Assembly: GCA_018873245.2 (NCBI GenBank)
Contig: JAEMBT020000004.1
Coordinates: 4,636,573-4,700,572, forward strand
Source of the DNA: Archegozetes longisetosus
Taxonomy: Eukaryota > Arthropoda > Arachnida > Sarcoptiformes > Trhypochthoniidae
Reading direction: 5' to 3'
Length of the DNA: 64,000 nt
The translations under genes were made by a program, and so were the position numbers. The notes under the pieces are model-generated. The model did not search any database. It saw nothing but the letters and a program-made list of their open reading frames with translations, and had not been told where the DNA came from. Positions 42,038 through 53,540 of this stretch are shown one piece after another (position 1 is the stretch's first letter; each line of letters begins with the position of its first letter).

Positions 42038-43105
42038 TTACTGTAATCTGAAGTAAAACGAAACCGAAAGAACAATTAACAGAAGACAGAGTCCAGTAGA
42101 AAGTGCGATAAGTATTATGATTACATCAATCCAATGTTGCTCGATCCAGTCGTAATTTAACCAATCACACCAAGTCGAGTTTGAATAACATTTGATGCCA
42201 TTGTATACGTAGTAATCATAGCACTGACACGTTCCGTTGCCACCATCAGTAGCACGACAATAAGAATTTTCAACTCTTTCGCATTGTTTATCATCCAGGC
42301 AGCTTTCATTGTGTGCAACTGTTTTAATCATTTTAAAATTAGTTTATCTGTCAATTAAATTAATACTGTTTAATACTAGAGATTTACCAGAAGGGTAGCA
42401 TTTATGATCATAAGAACCAGGCACTTCGATGGCAACATAATCCTGTTTGCATTGACATATCGAATTGCACACTAAGTTTGCGTTTTGATTACATGGTGCT
42501 TCTGGTGAACAAGCTTGACCGTATCCTAGACCTTAAAAGATATCATTTTGATTACCTTAGTTCATATATTCAATATTTTTATAACTATTTGAGATTATTG
42601 TTACAAAATACCAATTTGTACGTGACACTTACAAACCTTGCGATCAAAATGAAACCTTTTAACTGATTTTGTTTTTGTAACAGAGCATACCTTCAGTAAA
42701 CTCAATCTTTGCTGGTGAATATCCGATGTTGTGATTATTGACAGACACATTGCATTCTAAAGCAAACCATTCTTTAGTTATATTAAAGATCGATCTCCAT
42801 TGTTCATATGTGTGATTAAATATTTTGTAGGAATAGGAGTCATTTTGATAGTCTGGTGCTTCAAGTATCCCATAATTATTTTCGTATATAACCGCAAACT
42901 TGACTGTCTGGTTACTTATTAAGCTTTCGTTCAAAGCCAAAGAACATTTCAATTGAATCATTTGATCGATATTATTTGGTCGAGTGAGCGCTGGCTCAAA
43001 TTTAATAGTTGCCGATTCATATTCCGATATATTATTAGCAGAAACAGGTATTAGAGAAACACATGTCAATAGCGCAATAATCAATATATATTTTTTGTAA
43101 TCCAT
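42038..43105 (-). CDS. Membrane protein with Ig-like domain and two EB modules
   Basis: Three exons: 43105-42691, 42525-42388, 42318-42038; 277 residues. A signal peptide (KKYILIIALLTCVSLIPVSA, residues 4-23) precedes an N-glycosylation-rich region with two cysteines (C54, C118) and a WFALECNV strand resembling an Ig fold. Two Cys-rich modules follow, spaced C-x5-C-x7-C-x3/9-C-x-C-x16/10-C (residues 144-181 and 191-228), the pattern of EB modules. Each sits on its own exon with phase-1 borders, as in exon duplication. A Trp-rich stretch (234-247) leads into one transmembrane helix (about 249-273), leaving a tail of about four residues. The protein is extracellular with no room for signalling. 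Its function is unknown; defence or adhesion is a guess. An in-frame ATG at 43162 would add 19 residues, but it would bury the signal peptide, so 43105 is preferred. Confidence 0.82.
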
Positions 43106-43652
43106 TTTCTTCGCAACTAAAATTCCAAACTTACATCCAATAGTTTGAAGCTTCTTATTCACTCTATTCTTGTGTTATAAGTTACATTTACAGCTATTTA
43201 TTGCAATAGTTAAGTTCGTAATTGATTAGTTGTGATAAAAGTATGTTTTTTTTGTACAACGTATAAATAAAGGTTTAGTTTTTATTACTGTAAGATCAAA
43301 ATAATATAAAGGATCGTCAAAACTTTCATTAATATGAGTGTATCTAATCTTATGAATCATTGACAAACATGACTACAGATAAAAACCTGAGTGACTCTAA
43401 GCCATTCTTAGTTTTCGTCATCAGTCTAGATTTCTCTATTATTTTATTACTTCAAATGTTATTTTATTATTTACTGGTTGATATGTTGAATAAAATCAAG
43501 TGATTCGATCGTACTCTGCAACTGTAAAGTTAGAGAAAACTAGATACCCCATAAAAATTGGTTAGATCTTAATAAACAATCTGATATCAGGCTCAGTACA
43601 CTTTTTCAGTCTACTTTATGAGAATCATTTACATTTACATTTTCATTTATCA
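43106..43652. other. Intergenic between two minus-strand genes
   Basis: AT-rich, about 550 bases. It should hold the promoter of the EB-module gene to the left. No TATA plus initiator pair convinced me. Confidence 0.6.
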
Positions 43653-43658
43653 TTTATT
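43653..43658 (-). terminator. Poly(A) signal of the K2P channel gene
   Basis: AATAAA on the minus strand, about 70 bases beyond the channel's stop codon. Confidence 0.6.
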
Positions 43659-43729
43659 TTGTTGGGTTTATAATTCAAATAATTTTTTAATTAAGTTATA
43701 GTTGAGATCTTTTCCGAGTAATCAAATTC

Positions 43730-46247
43730 TTATGGATAATATGGAATAACACTAGTGTTAGATTTATGATGATTGTGATGATGAGACTTGAATTCAAAAT
43801 CTAACGAATCGGTAGGTGTGCTCGCAGTCGGTGATCCGCCGTCGCTGTGTCTTCGCAGTCGATCTTTCGTTTCTTCTATAGTCAAAGCAGAAGCAGAATT
43901 TTTATTCCTGTGATTGTCGTGATCATGCCAGTGAAAATGCTTTTGAAGGAAAGGCTCAGAGATGTGGGCCATAGAGTGCATGACTTCACTGTGCTCTACC
44001 TTTTGATACCCTCTGCCAATGAAGTTGAGTACCATAGATAAATATGATAATCCAAATATAATCCATATGACAACCATCAACTTGTAGAGAACAACCCAAG
44101 CCCCGTCATAATTACCTAAATAATAGTATATTTTGAAAAATAAACATCACTAAAACAGTTTCTCTCATTACCAGCCACATAATCCCCAAATCCAATAGTT
44201 GTCAAAGTAATAAATGAATAGTAAAAGCCTTCGAGAAAAGACCAGCGCTCGACTAAAACAAATATTGCCGATGGAATTATTAAGAAGACTGTAAACCAAG
44301 GCAGGAAAAAGAGAGCCGCGTGCTCGCAATAGCACAACACGATTTTAGGATTTATATCGTTGTGATATTTTCTTTTAATTTGTTTGATTCTCCTCTTAAA
44401 ACATATACTGAACAAATTTCCGATAGCACCCAATAGTATACCAGTCATTGGTATACCAAACAGTGCATAGAATAAACAAAATACTTTTCCTGATACTGTT
44501 GACGGCAAGAAATGTCCGTAACCTATCGTTGTAACTACTGTTATTGAGAAGAAGAACGAATTGTAGAAGTCCCAGTTCCGATTTGTCATTACACCGAACT
44601 GGTCGACTAAATTCATATCTCTTGCTACCAGAAACTTGTGCATCATTTCCCTAATATCACTTTGTGTAATGTTTGAATGATTCAACGCATTTAATTTTCC
44701 TGAAATCAATCAAATTTTATTATTTCTTTTGCATCTACAACCTATTTAAGGATAAAAATCCTGATACTAGTCATTTTAGCACCAGTAGAAAACTCAATGA
44801 CATAGCAATGCAAGCTCAGGATGAGTTTTGTCTAGAAAACTTTCCACTCAGTAAAGTTTACTAACTTTAAAAATACTTATGATTTAAGCATCAGATCTTT
44901 GATTCGACACATCCAAAGTTCAAAATCACTTAAGAATATGAAAGCGTTGCTTCTGATTTAAGAAAAATATATTTTTGCTCATTGAATATAATAATTTTTG
45001 CATTTTAGCTATAGTTGGATCAGGTAATGGAATCGTTAAAATATTCTGGTTTTCTGATTCACAGTGTTTCATAGCTATTGTGACGAAAGCCCTAAAATAT
45101 AAACAGGAAATTATTTCTACGATTGAACTTCGCAATAATTTTGCTGAATAATTGTACTATGTATTTGTCTCGTTGGATCATACTAGAAATTATGATGAAG
45201 CAAAAAGTCTATAATAAGTTTACTAGTTCTCAATAAACATAGCGATTTTTAACTTACTTTTAGACCTTGCAATCAAAATTCATTTGCCCTAAAGCAACCT
45301 TTTCTCTGAAATTGTCGAGCAACTTATCGAAGAATCTAGTTTTGTAAATGTTTAAATCTAGAATCGATTTCATTTGTATTCGGTTGATACTTATTATCAT
45401 TTCGAAAAGTTGCGCACTTCTTTCACTTAAATATACACTTGATTGTCACTTTGATTATTCGATTGTATAGACTAAACATATTATTCAGATAAACATTTTG
45501 AATATGATTCGTACGCATTCAATGATTATTCCTATCAATCATATAAAGTATATATATATATATATATAATTGAGCTGAGTACAGTTCCCAATCAAAGATC
45601 TTTGCTATACGTAAAAGTATATACTTTAAAAAAGTACAGAACTCTTGGATTTAATAGTATATAACCAAATACATAAATGCAACTTACCATCAAAAATGAC
45701 TATCATTTTCTTAAGTTCAGATCTCATCGATTGTTCGAGAGGTGCCTCAAAGTGTTTGAATACAAACGCACCGAAAACCAGATATAAAATATAAGCAATA
45801 AATAATACTAAGATTTTACGAAAATCTTTAATAACAACCTATGAAAATGATTAACAAAAATAGAATTTTAAAAACTTTTGTAAGTTTGTGATCGCGATTG
45901 TGAAAGTTTAGAATCAGAATTTCAATAATCGAGTCAACAGATAACTTTATGAACTTTTTGAGTGTTTCATACATTCAATCGATATTTGATGGATTCATTA
46001 TTAACTCTGAATTTGATTATATTTGAAAGTATGAAACTTTGTGAGACTTAATTGACTTTAAAATTCAATTAATAGTTTAAGTGTTCTGACCATTGATCAT
46101 TTTAAGAGATAACTAAAGAATGCTAAAAATGCTTAATTTTTATAATGAGCTGCTTCTAACTTTTGTCAAAAATATTGAAATCTGAAATTGTTAGTTCGAA
46201 AGTAAAATAAATAAATAGCTTACACGCCACATAAAAGGAGTTGGCAT
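43730..46247 (-). CDS. Two-pore-domain potassium channel (K2P/KCNK family)
   Basis: Four exons: 46247-46224 (eight codons, MPTPFMWR), 45838-45688, 44699-44172, 44115-43730; 362 residues, all phases matching. TM1 (KILVLFIAYILYLVFGAFVF) is followed by the extracellular cap, pore 1 with selectivity filter TIGYG (residues 116-120), TM2 and TM3, pore 2 with TIGFG followed by DYVAG (226-233), and TM4 (VVIWIIFGLSYLSMVLNFIG). Two pore loops in one chain define K2P subunits, which dimerise in the plasma membrane and carry background K+ leak that sets the resting potential. The cytoplasmic tail is rich in histidine (HFHWHDHDNH and HHHNHH), which is unusual. Which K2P subgroup it belongs to is not settled; it is not obviously the Drosophila ORK1 type. 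The first exon is tiny and rests on one ATG and a GTAAGC donor. Confidence 0.93.
44925..45445 (-). pseudogene. Unassigned nested open frames in a K2P intron
   Basis: Within the intron between the second and third channel exons, same strand, an open stretch (45445-45263, with SAQLFEMIISINRIQMKS and FFDKLLDNFREKVALGQ) ends in TAA five bases before a strong GTAAGT donor (45257-45252). After a matching acceptor at 45093-45092, a second stretch (45091-44926; AFVTIAMKHCESENQN) continues in the same phase. Both parts look protein-like. The single in-frame stop suggests a decaying gene, a sequencing error or a chance find. The family is not recognised. Confidence 0.3.
45549..45568. repeat. (AT)n microsatellite
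   Basis: A short run of about ten TA dinucleotides in the K2P intron. Confidence 0.9.
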
Positions 46248-47310
46248 TGTATCCTATCTTAACTTTTTTACTTAATATACCACTAATTGAAAGCTGAGTT
46301 ATTTTTGTTAAGTTTCAAACTAAATATCGAATAAACAAATTCACTATACGTTGAACTAATACTGATGACAGACAACGAAAACATTGAATGATAAAAACTG
46401 ACTACTAGTTTAGTATTTAAGCAGCCAAATGAAGAACTGATGAATTGGTCTTGGTCTACAGCTCATCAAAACTCTGCAATAGTAGTAATAATATTAATCC
46501 AATGTTTCAACAATGAAAATGATTGTCATGATAGCATTGATCTAAACGTTTGCACAAAATTGCAAACTCATATTACTGTTTCATTCAATTAATAATTGAC
46601 GACATCTTATAATTCGTTTGACATCAATTATTAATTGCAAGGATCAGTGCAATTAAAGTGAAACCCTTCTTTGAAACTTGCTCTCAAACAATCTGATAAT
46701 TATAGCAACTATCTAATTTGAGAGTCAATTTCGACCTAATTATTAAGTCATTGCCAAATGAATGATGGGTTTTCAAAGTGGTAGACCTTCAAAAGTGTCA
46801 TAAGACTGATATAACTAGTTTTACTTTTCAGGCGTACAGGTATTTTACGCATTTTAACATGTCTGAATTAGGTCTGATAAAATAAAAATATCATCAAATT
46901 TAATTGAAGCTCAAATTTAATGATTTTTGAAAATGTTTTAAATGTGTTTAAAGTGACAAAAAGTTTTCAATTTTCCAAACAGTTGTCAAGTGCTTCACAA
47001 GAATTGTTAGAGAATAACAGAATAATTACTAATTACATATTTTAAAAGCTTTTCCTGAAAAGAGTTATTAGTTATTCAAAAATATCCAATGATCTTTGCA
47101 TGAGATATAGTCATAGAAATGCCAAAATTTTTAGAATTTCTGAATTGAGCAGAAAAAGCAAATTACAGAATATATTGTATTGTATTAAAGAAAAATCATT
47201 TGAATTCAAGCGACGAATAACTGCAGAAACTTCAATTTGAAACAAATTATTTGAAAAAAATTGAACTTAAGCGCCACAAAAAGGTAATTCAAAAGAAGTT
47301 AATCATCGCA
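46248..47310. other. Intergenic, K2P promoter side
   Basis: About 1.06 kb of AT-rich DNA lies between the channel's first codon and the 3' end of the TPR/RRM gene. Promoter and 5' UTR of the channel must lie here, but no clear core elements were seen. Confidence 0.6.
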
Positions 47311-49816
47311 TTAAGTCTCGTTCGCCTTCTTCTTGAGTGCTTTAACCTACAATTAACAGAAAGACTAGTCAATTGATTCTAAATCAAAACCAACAGAAAA
47401 TACGAACCCATGGTTGAGAATCTACGCTTTTATTAATAAGAATATGTTTGAATGCACATCGATCTCCTTTGTGACAACCAGAAGATAAGCGCCAATTAAA
47501 ACATTCGCCACTTTTTTCGACAATTCGTTTTGCTTTTTCCATAGATGGCAAATCACCAGACTTAGTTTGTTCCATACTTGGAGTGAATCTAAGCTTCAAA
47601 GGCGTCAACTCATCAATACAAATATCTTTTCGATATATTCCAAAAAGTTCAGCGATCGCATCCACGGGCGACTGAGAATTGTCGTAATGAACAAAAACTA
47701 TATTCGATCCATTGGTCGCTTTTCGCTCAAAAGTTTGAATACCAGTAAAATTACCATATTTTCGAAAAACTTTTTTCAATGTTATATAACTGGCTTCTGG
47801 TAATATATTGCAAACCCAAAGACCTTTATATCCCATCAAATTTGTAGGTTTCGGTTCGATATTAGTCGTTAAAACAGTATTAGTACTAACTTTATCTTCA
47901 GTCGCGTTCGGTGTTGTAAAAGATTCTAGAGACGAAAGTTTATTACCAGAATCTAAAACTTTAATCGGACGGGATTGAAATATGTCTTTCGAATCGATTT
48001 TCTCACTATTCCTGCTATTTGTGATCTGTTTCGACAAGTTATTCGCAACCATTTTCGGGGCCTGAACTGGTTTTTTAGTATTAGCCGAGGCTATATCTGC
48101 AAACGTTTTTTTCCGTGGATTAGCCGCCGCCGTCATAAGACCATTGTTCAAATTATTACTATTTTTAGGCAATATCTGAGATCCCAACGAATCCTTATTG
48201 AGATCAATTGAAAAACTATTAAGTTTAGGTTTCATAAGATCAATACCAAAAATTTGTGTCGATTGTGGTGATAAACTTCTTGACAGAAGATTATTATCCC
48301 CAATATCACAGTAATTATTATTATTATTACTATTAGTGGCACTATTTTTTAATTTTTCATCACTTTTTTTGGGCGATTCGTCGTCTGAGTCGAGAATACT
48401 TCCCAAACAATTATCGATATCACTGATTAATTTAAGGCCTAATGGTTCAGAGGCACTGCTGTTGCTGTTCGAACCTGTACTCAATTCAAGATCATTCCTA
48501 TTGTAACCTTTCGATCCAAAAATGCCAGCCGTTGATGACAAGGAACCACTCAAAGATTGGTTGGCATTAAAGAAGCCTAGATTTCGAGTATAAGAGGCTC
48601 TCAAGTCAGACAACTCATTAGCGGTTAGGCTTCGACTTAAGATGGCATCGATTGCATCGTCGACGGATTTGCTCTTGGGCGCAAACTTGCTCGCAGTCTC
48701 TTCATCAAAACCAGCTTCTTTTAGAGCCTCGTATCGAATATTTACCAATTCCTTTGATGCTTCAGAAAAGTTCTTGCGTAACTCTAACGCCATTTGAAAT
48801 GATTGTTCTGCGCTTTCTCTTTGCTTTAGACCAAGTAGTGCACAACCTATTAATCAAAATATCAATTAATTTGGCTAATTATTTGTATCCAACACAACTT
48901 CAAGATCTATTAAGAAATGCAATCAATTATTAAGAGTTCATAAACTGTTTCTCATGATCTTCGTGACTAAAATCATTTCTAAGGCTATGAAATAATCAGT
49001 ATTAGTACCGAAAATATAAAAAATATTTACCAAAATATCTAAAAAGTCATAAAATGTAAACTAAATTAAATAAAATGATTTAATGAGACCATTAATCATC
49101 CATTAATGATGAATAGCATATAACATTGTCTCATTATGATACTTCGACCTTTACTCAGAACCCAATCACGAGATATTAATTTCAAAGTTATAAAAATAAT
49201 TAAACTCAAGACATAAACAAACGTTGAATAAACAAATGTTTAAACTTTGGGTCAATGAACCAAATTTACGAAAATTTCAACTTAAAAGGTGTAAAATGAG
49301 AAGCCAGACAATTGTACAAAAAAATATAGTTAATGAGAAGGTATAAGAAAAATGACACAAATGAATCGAATGTATAATATGGTTAGAAAATGATAAATGA
49401 ATAAATCGATAATTATATTAAAGACCTTTAAAATAGTAGCAATTCTCATTTTTATTATCGAATTTGATTCCATTCATCGAGTCGTCTAAAGCCAATTGAT
49501 GTAAACCCAGTTTCAGATAACATTCCGAACGAATGGCATACAATTGTGACAATTCCTTACTGGTATTACCATCAATACTATTATCATTGCCACTATCAAT
49601 AATATTGTTGTTGTTCTTGTTGTTAATATTATTGCTGTTTTTTAGGTGAAACGCTTTAAGATCGATACAACTATTCAACAGTTTGATAGCATTAACGTAT
49701 TCTCCATTACGTAATTCTTCATTCGCTAATCCAATTAAATCCAATTGCTCTCCATTTGAACCATTCATTGATGGCGACGACGACGAAGAAGATGTGGACA
49801 ACGATTCCATAATCAT
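47311..49816 (-). CDS. TPR / UBA-like / RRM / CCCH RNA-binding protein
   Basis: Three exons: 49816-49426, 48846-47408, 47346-47311; 621 residues. The N-terminus has a Ser run, then TPR-type helices (ELRNGEYVNAIKLLNSCID; LYAIRSECYLKLGLHQLALD; CALLGLKQRESAEQSF). A UBA-like helix bundle follows (about 169-202; KEAGFDEETASKF, SVDDAIDAIL). A long Ser/Asn-rich linker (about 204-465) precedes an RRM (about 470-551; RNP2-like LWVCNI, RNP1-like NIVFVHYD) and one C-x8-C-x5-C-x3-H zinc finger (579-598), ending WVKALKKKANET. TPRs bind protein partners, RRM and CCCH bind RNA, so a cytoplasmic adaptor linking RNA to a chaperone or ubiquitin system is plausible but inferred. The final 12-codon exon is supported by phase and a TTGTAG acceptor. 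A second in-frame ATG follows at 49810. I do not know a standard gene name for this order of domains. Confidence 0.85.
48847..49425 (-). other. Intron of the TPR/RRM/CCCH gene
   Basis: 579 bases, from GTCTTT to TTAATAG, splitting the codon for glycine in FKGCALLG. The donor is weaker than usual; the protein across the join reads as an unbroken TPR. Confidence 0.8.
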
Positions 49817-51628
49817 TGAAACCAATAATAAGATGTTTTGTTTGCAAATTGCAAAGAAATCAGTTTTTGAGAGTTTGAGTAAAAAAGTGAATTATTGATT
49901 ACTATATTTTTTAATATTTATTATTATTATTATTATTTTTAGCAGATCGTATTGATACTGATATTAGTATCTATTCCTATATCATATACATATATAGTAC
50001 ATATATGTCTATATAATATATTTATAAATAATAGAAAATATGCCACAACTCTATGACAGCTGTACTCTTAATTAACTGTATATGTATGTGACGCACTTTG
50101 CAACTAAACTAACGCTATCTTTCAGTCAACATTGATCAACTTTCTCTCACGCGCATCTCTTTGAATATTATTCACTCTAAAGAGAAAGCTTACTACACTC
50201 TATTCTTATCTAACACCATCACCTCAAGTGCTATTCTCTTATGCAAATTCGTTCTTAACCTTTGACACTTGCCATTATTGTTAGTAGTATTGTTGAGAAT
50301 TATCTTAATACGAACTTGATATTTAACATAAATATCAGTATCGAGTTGCACTTTTATTATCTCTACTCTAGTTGTATAGCATTGTGCAAATGTTTGTAAA
50401 GTTTTGATAATTCAATCCTGTAAAGGAAACGCTCTGAGTGTCACTTTTGCTTAACATAAAATCGATATATTTTGCTAACTCATGAATATAAGATATCCAT
50501 TTGAAAAACGATACCTATCACCAGTTCGTACAACCTTAAAAAAAGTCATTTGCAAGAGCTCTACAGAAAAATTAACAAACATAAAACTGACGTAGCCTTA
50601 GAAAATTTAAACTTAGACAGAAATTGAAGTCAAATAAAGTTAAATTAGAGATATATTAGTGTCTAATAAAAGAGTTTTAGCTGAAAAACTGAAATTTGAC
50701 TCACTCGAACTAATTTAATTAAGACCAATAAATGCTTTAAGAGCAGCGGGTAAGCGGTCTCATGGCTTCCCCGAAGGCAAGTAGCTGCCTTCTGGTGCAC
50801 AGTACCTCCATATCAAATCTCTGCCTAACTTAACTTAAAAATTTGTATATTTTGGATTGCAGATTTACTTAATCAGTCGTAACGACTAAAAAATAAGTTA
50901 TAATTAGTAAAGTTAGATTAAAAAAAGACTTAATTAAGACTTTATTGTTTAAGACTTAATTGAAGTGTTAAACAATAGGTTTTAATGGAAAATTAAACAC
51001 CTAATCAATATGAACATGACGTGTGCACCCACTAGAAACTTCTAGCCTTGTCACATACTATCAAAATTAAGTTAACTTACAATTCGTGAAATTATACCTT
51101 GAAGTAAACTTGGAATATTAGGTAAAAGGTGAAATGTACGAAAAGTAATTTAGAATTGTTCTGTCATAATGTTGAGTTTGTTTTTTATTAGCCTTATTCA
51201 AATTCTATTGGAAGTTTAGTTTTCATAAATATTAGAAAATATAAATTCTTCTCTCAATTAACTACAAAAAATAGTACTTTTAAGAAAGGTAAAGAGCGTA
51301 AAACTGTAATAAATTACTTTTTAAAGTACCTTAAAACTTCAATTTCAACGTGAATAACACTATTTTTGAATTTATTGGAAATAAATTGAAAATCAATAAA
51401 ATAACTTAACATTCAGTAGATCTATTTTAATCATAGGCACGAAAGCGTGAAAAATAGTTTCTGTCTGTTGATGGTGCGTGTGTAATTACGAGACGAGCCC
51501 CAAACTCAACGCTTTAATATTTTTGGACACATGTTTGAAATGTGCCGTCAATATACAAACATCAAATTTAATTCAGTAAACTTTTAGTAAATTAACTAAT
51601 TAATTGATTCAGCTATAATTCAACAGAA
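49817..51628. other. Divergent intergenic region
   Basis: 1.8 kb between the minus-strand TPR/RRM gene and the plus-strand UTP6 gene, so it should contain both promoters. It holds a short TTA trinucleotide run at 49920-49938 and the dispersed-repeat copy at 50750-50832. No core promoter is clear. Confidence 0.65.
50750..50832. repeat. Dispersed repeat, copy B
   Basis: A GC-rich patch in AT-rich DNA. It shares CCTTCTGGT...GTACC...CC...TCTCT...TAACTT with copy A (31171-31240) and AGTAGCT...CTGGT with copy C (58664-58745). Confidence 0.45.
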
Positions 51629-53512
51629 ATGGCAGAAGTGGTTGAATATCGAATTGAACGTACAATTAACGAATTGGAACAATTGGAAAGATATGGCCTT
51701 TTAACTAATGATGAAATCAAGACTATTATCAAAAAGAGAAAAACATATGAATATAGACTTCAAAGAACTAAACGTCTGAAAGAAGATTATCTCAAATATA
51801 TTGCATACGAAGAAAGTCTATTGAAATTAATTAAATTAAGAAGAGATAAGATTGGTTTTCACAGCAAAATGGCTCAAATCGATTACACAATTAGTACTAA
51901 CATTAGAGCTCTTTATCGTAAGGTCGTCTTCAGATATCAGTTTGATGTTCAATTATGGCTTTCGTTCATAAACTTTTGCAAACGATGCAAAATGTTTGGA
52001 AAAGTCAGTTCATTGTATTCAAGAATGCTTCAGGTTCACAGCAATAACGAGTCGATTTGGATACTGGCCGCAAAGTTTGAGTTTGAAGACAATAATTCTC
52101 CCGAAACTGCTAGAAGTCTATTACAAAGAGGTCTCAGATTTAATAATCATTCCAAGAATTTGTGGCACGAATACTTTCGGATGGAATTAATGTATTGCAT
52201 GAAAATTAGGAAAAGACGACAAATCCTTGAGGGAAGTCTTACAAAAGATAATGGCAATCAATCCAATGATGATAAAGATATCACTGATGAAGTATATAAC
52301 GGAAAAATAGCTGAAATTGTTTATCAAAACGCTATTTTGGCGTTCGATGATTTCGAGTTTGCAGCAGATTTTCTGCCCATTTGTTCAGAATTTGACCACA
52401 GCCTGACTGAAAGACATAAGAATATGATTTACGACGACCTGAAGATTCGATTCAATGACAACGAACAGATGTGGGATTTGATTGCAAAACGTCTTATTGA
52501 AGATGGAAATGATGTGATCAAAGTTGAGAATATTGTGAATAAATCAGAGAAAAAGTTGAAGAAAAAAGAGTTCGAGAGAAAAGCTGTCGGTTTATACGAA
52601 GAAATGATTAATAAATTTAATAATGAAAAGATGTGGTCCTTTTATATCAGTTTTAGATTAGAACAGTTGGGAAAATCTAATAAAGAATCTGTTATTAGAG
52701 ATAAATTGGCGAAAGTGTTAGACTTAATTGAAAGGGCTTGGAATCAATCATGTCTTTCCGTTGATATGTTTCAAGAATGGGTTAAGCTTTTGAACTCATG
52801 CAACGACAGAAACGACAATAAGCATAAAATACAACTTATTTTGCAAAAAGGTTGCGATCGTTGGAACCAGAATATCGATGTTTGGTATTTTTCGCTTTGT
52901 TTTTTGATTAAGATTTTCGACTCAAAAAGTGAAACGAAAAGATTTTTTGAGCGTGCTTTAGATAAGTTTATAGGTAAAAGTGATGTACCAATAGACAAAT
53001 TGATTGATATTTGGCAGTTATATTTCGATTGGTCAATCAAATCATTACTTCCAGTCGAGATAATGAGTATTGTGATGAAATTGACAAAACAGAACGGAGA
53101 CTCCAATTCGAGAAAAGTTGTAGAACACTTTAAACCTCGCATTTTGGATGCGCTCAACTCTTCTTATGGTATTGAAAAGGCCAGAAATTACTATCAATTA
53201 TATAAGAGTTGTCCGCCAATTAGTTTAGCATTTTATACTAAAATGCTTGAGATCGAAAATAATCATTCATCGCCTAATTCACAACTGATTAGAACCATTC
53301 ATGAAGACATCATTAACAATTTTGGTTCAAACGATGCTTCACTTTGGGTCGATTACGTAAAGTTTGAAATGCAGAACGACTCGAACAAAGTCGGAATGAT
53401 TTACTACAGAGCAATCAAGAAATTGACTCCAATTGAATGCGACAAATTCATTGAACAATATTCTATTTTAAGATCTAATAACTTTGAGAACGATGTCGAT
53501 GTTGACATTTAA
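51629..53512 (+). CDS. UTP6: U3 snoRNA-associated protein 6 (UTP6), SSU processome
   Basis: A single uninterrupted frame of 627 residues. The N-terminus (MAEVVEYRIERTINELEQLE, then LTNDEIKTIIKKRK) matches the UTP6 N-terminal region closely. It is followed by HAT (half-a-TPR) helices with their typical aromatic residues (DVQLWLSFINFCKR; ESIWILAAKFEFEDNN; ARSLLQRGLRF; NLWHEYFRMEL) and further HAT-like units to about residue 600. UTP6 is part of the UTP-B subcomplex of the nucleolar small-subunit processome, which acts with U3 snoRNA in 18S rRNA processing. The length is close to that of human UTP6 (about 600). The ATG at 51629 is the first in frame and starts the conserved block, so the start is secure. 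The gene appears intronless. An AATAAA lies 22 bases past the stop, giving a very short 3' UTR. Confidence 0.95.
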   Translation: MAEVVEYRIERTINELEQLERYGLLTNDEIKTIIKKRKTYEYRLQRTKRLKEDYLKYIAYEESLLKLIKLRRDKIGFHSKMAQIDYTISTNIRALYRKVVFRYQFDVQLWLSFINFCKRCKMFGKVSSLYSRMLQVHSNNESIWILAAKFEFEDNNSPETARSLLQRGLRFNNHSKNLWHEYFRMELMYCMKIRKRRQILEGSLTKDNGNQSNDDKDITDEVYNGKIAEIVYQNAILAFDDFEFAADFLPICSEFDHSLTERHKNMIYDDLKIRFNDNEQMWDLIAKRLIEDGNDVIKVENIVNKSEKKLKKKEFERKAVGLYEEMINKFNNEKMWSFYISFRLEQLGKSNKESVIRDKLAKVLDLIERAWNQSCLSVDMFQEWVKLLNSCNDRNDNKHKIQLILQKGCDRWNQNIDVWYFSLCFLIKIFDSKSETKRFFERALDKFIGKSDVPIDKLIDIWQLYFDWSIKSLLPVEIMSIVMKLTKQNGDSNSRKVVEHFKPRILDALNSSYGIEKARNYYQLYKSCPPISLAFYTKMLEIENNHSSPNSQLIRTIHEDIINNFGSNDASLWVDYVKFEMQNDSNKVGMIYYRAIKKLTPIECDKFIEQYSILRSNNFENDVDVDI

Positions 53513-53534
53513 TAATGATAATGTAAATTATTTT

Positions 53535-53540
53535 AATAAA
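53535..53540 (+). terminator. Poly(A) signal of UTP6
   Basis: AATAAA within 25 bases of the stop codon. Confidence 0.65.

Noticed and set aside
48652-48933. Plus-strand frame over the TPR/RRM gene
   Set aside because: A shadow of the minus-strand coding exon; the same holds for 47567-47803 and 47975-48211.
52771-53157. 128-codon minus-strand frame in UTP6
   Set aside because: Antisense shadow of a well-supported gene.
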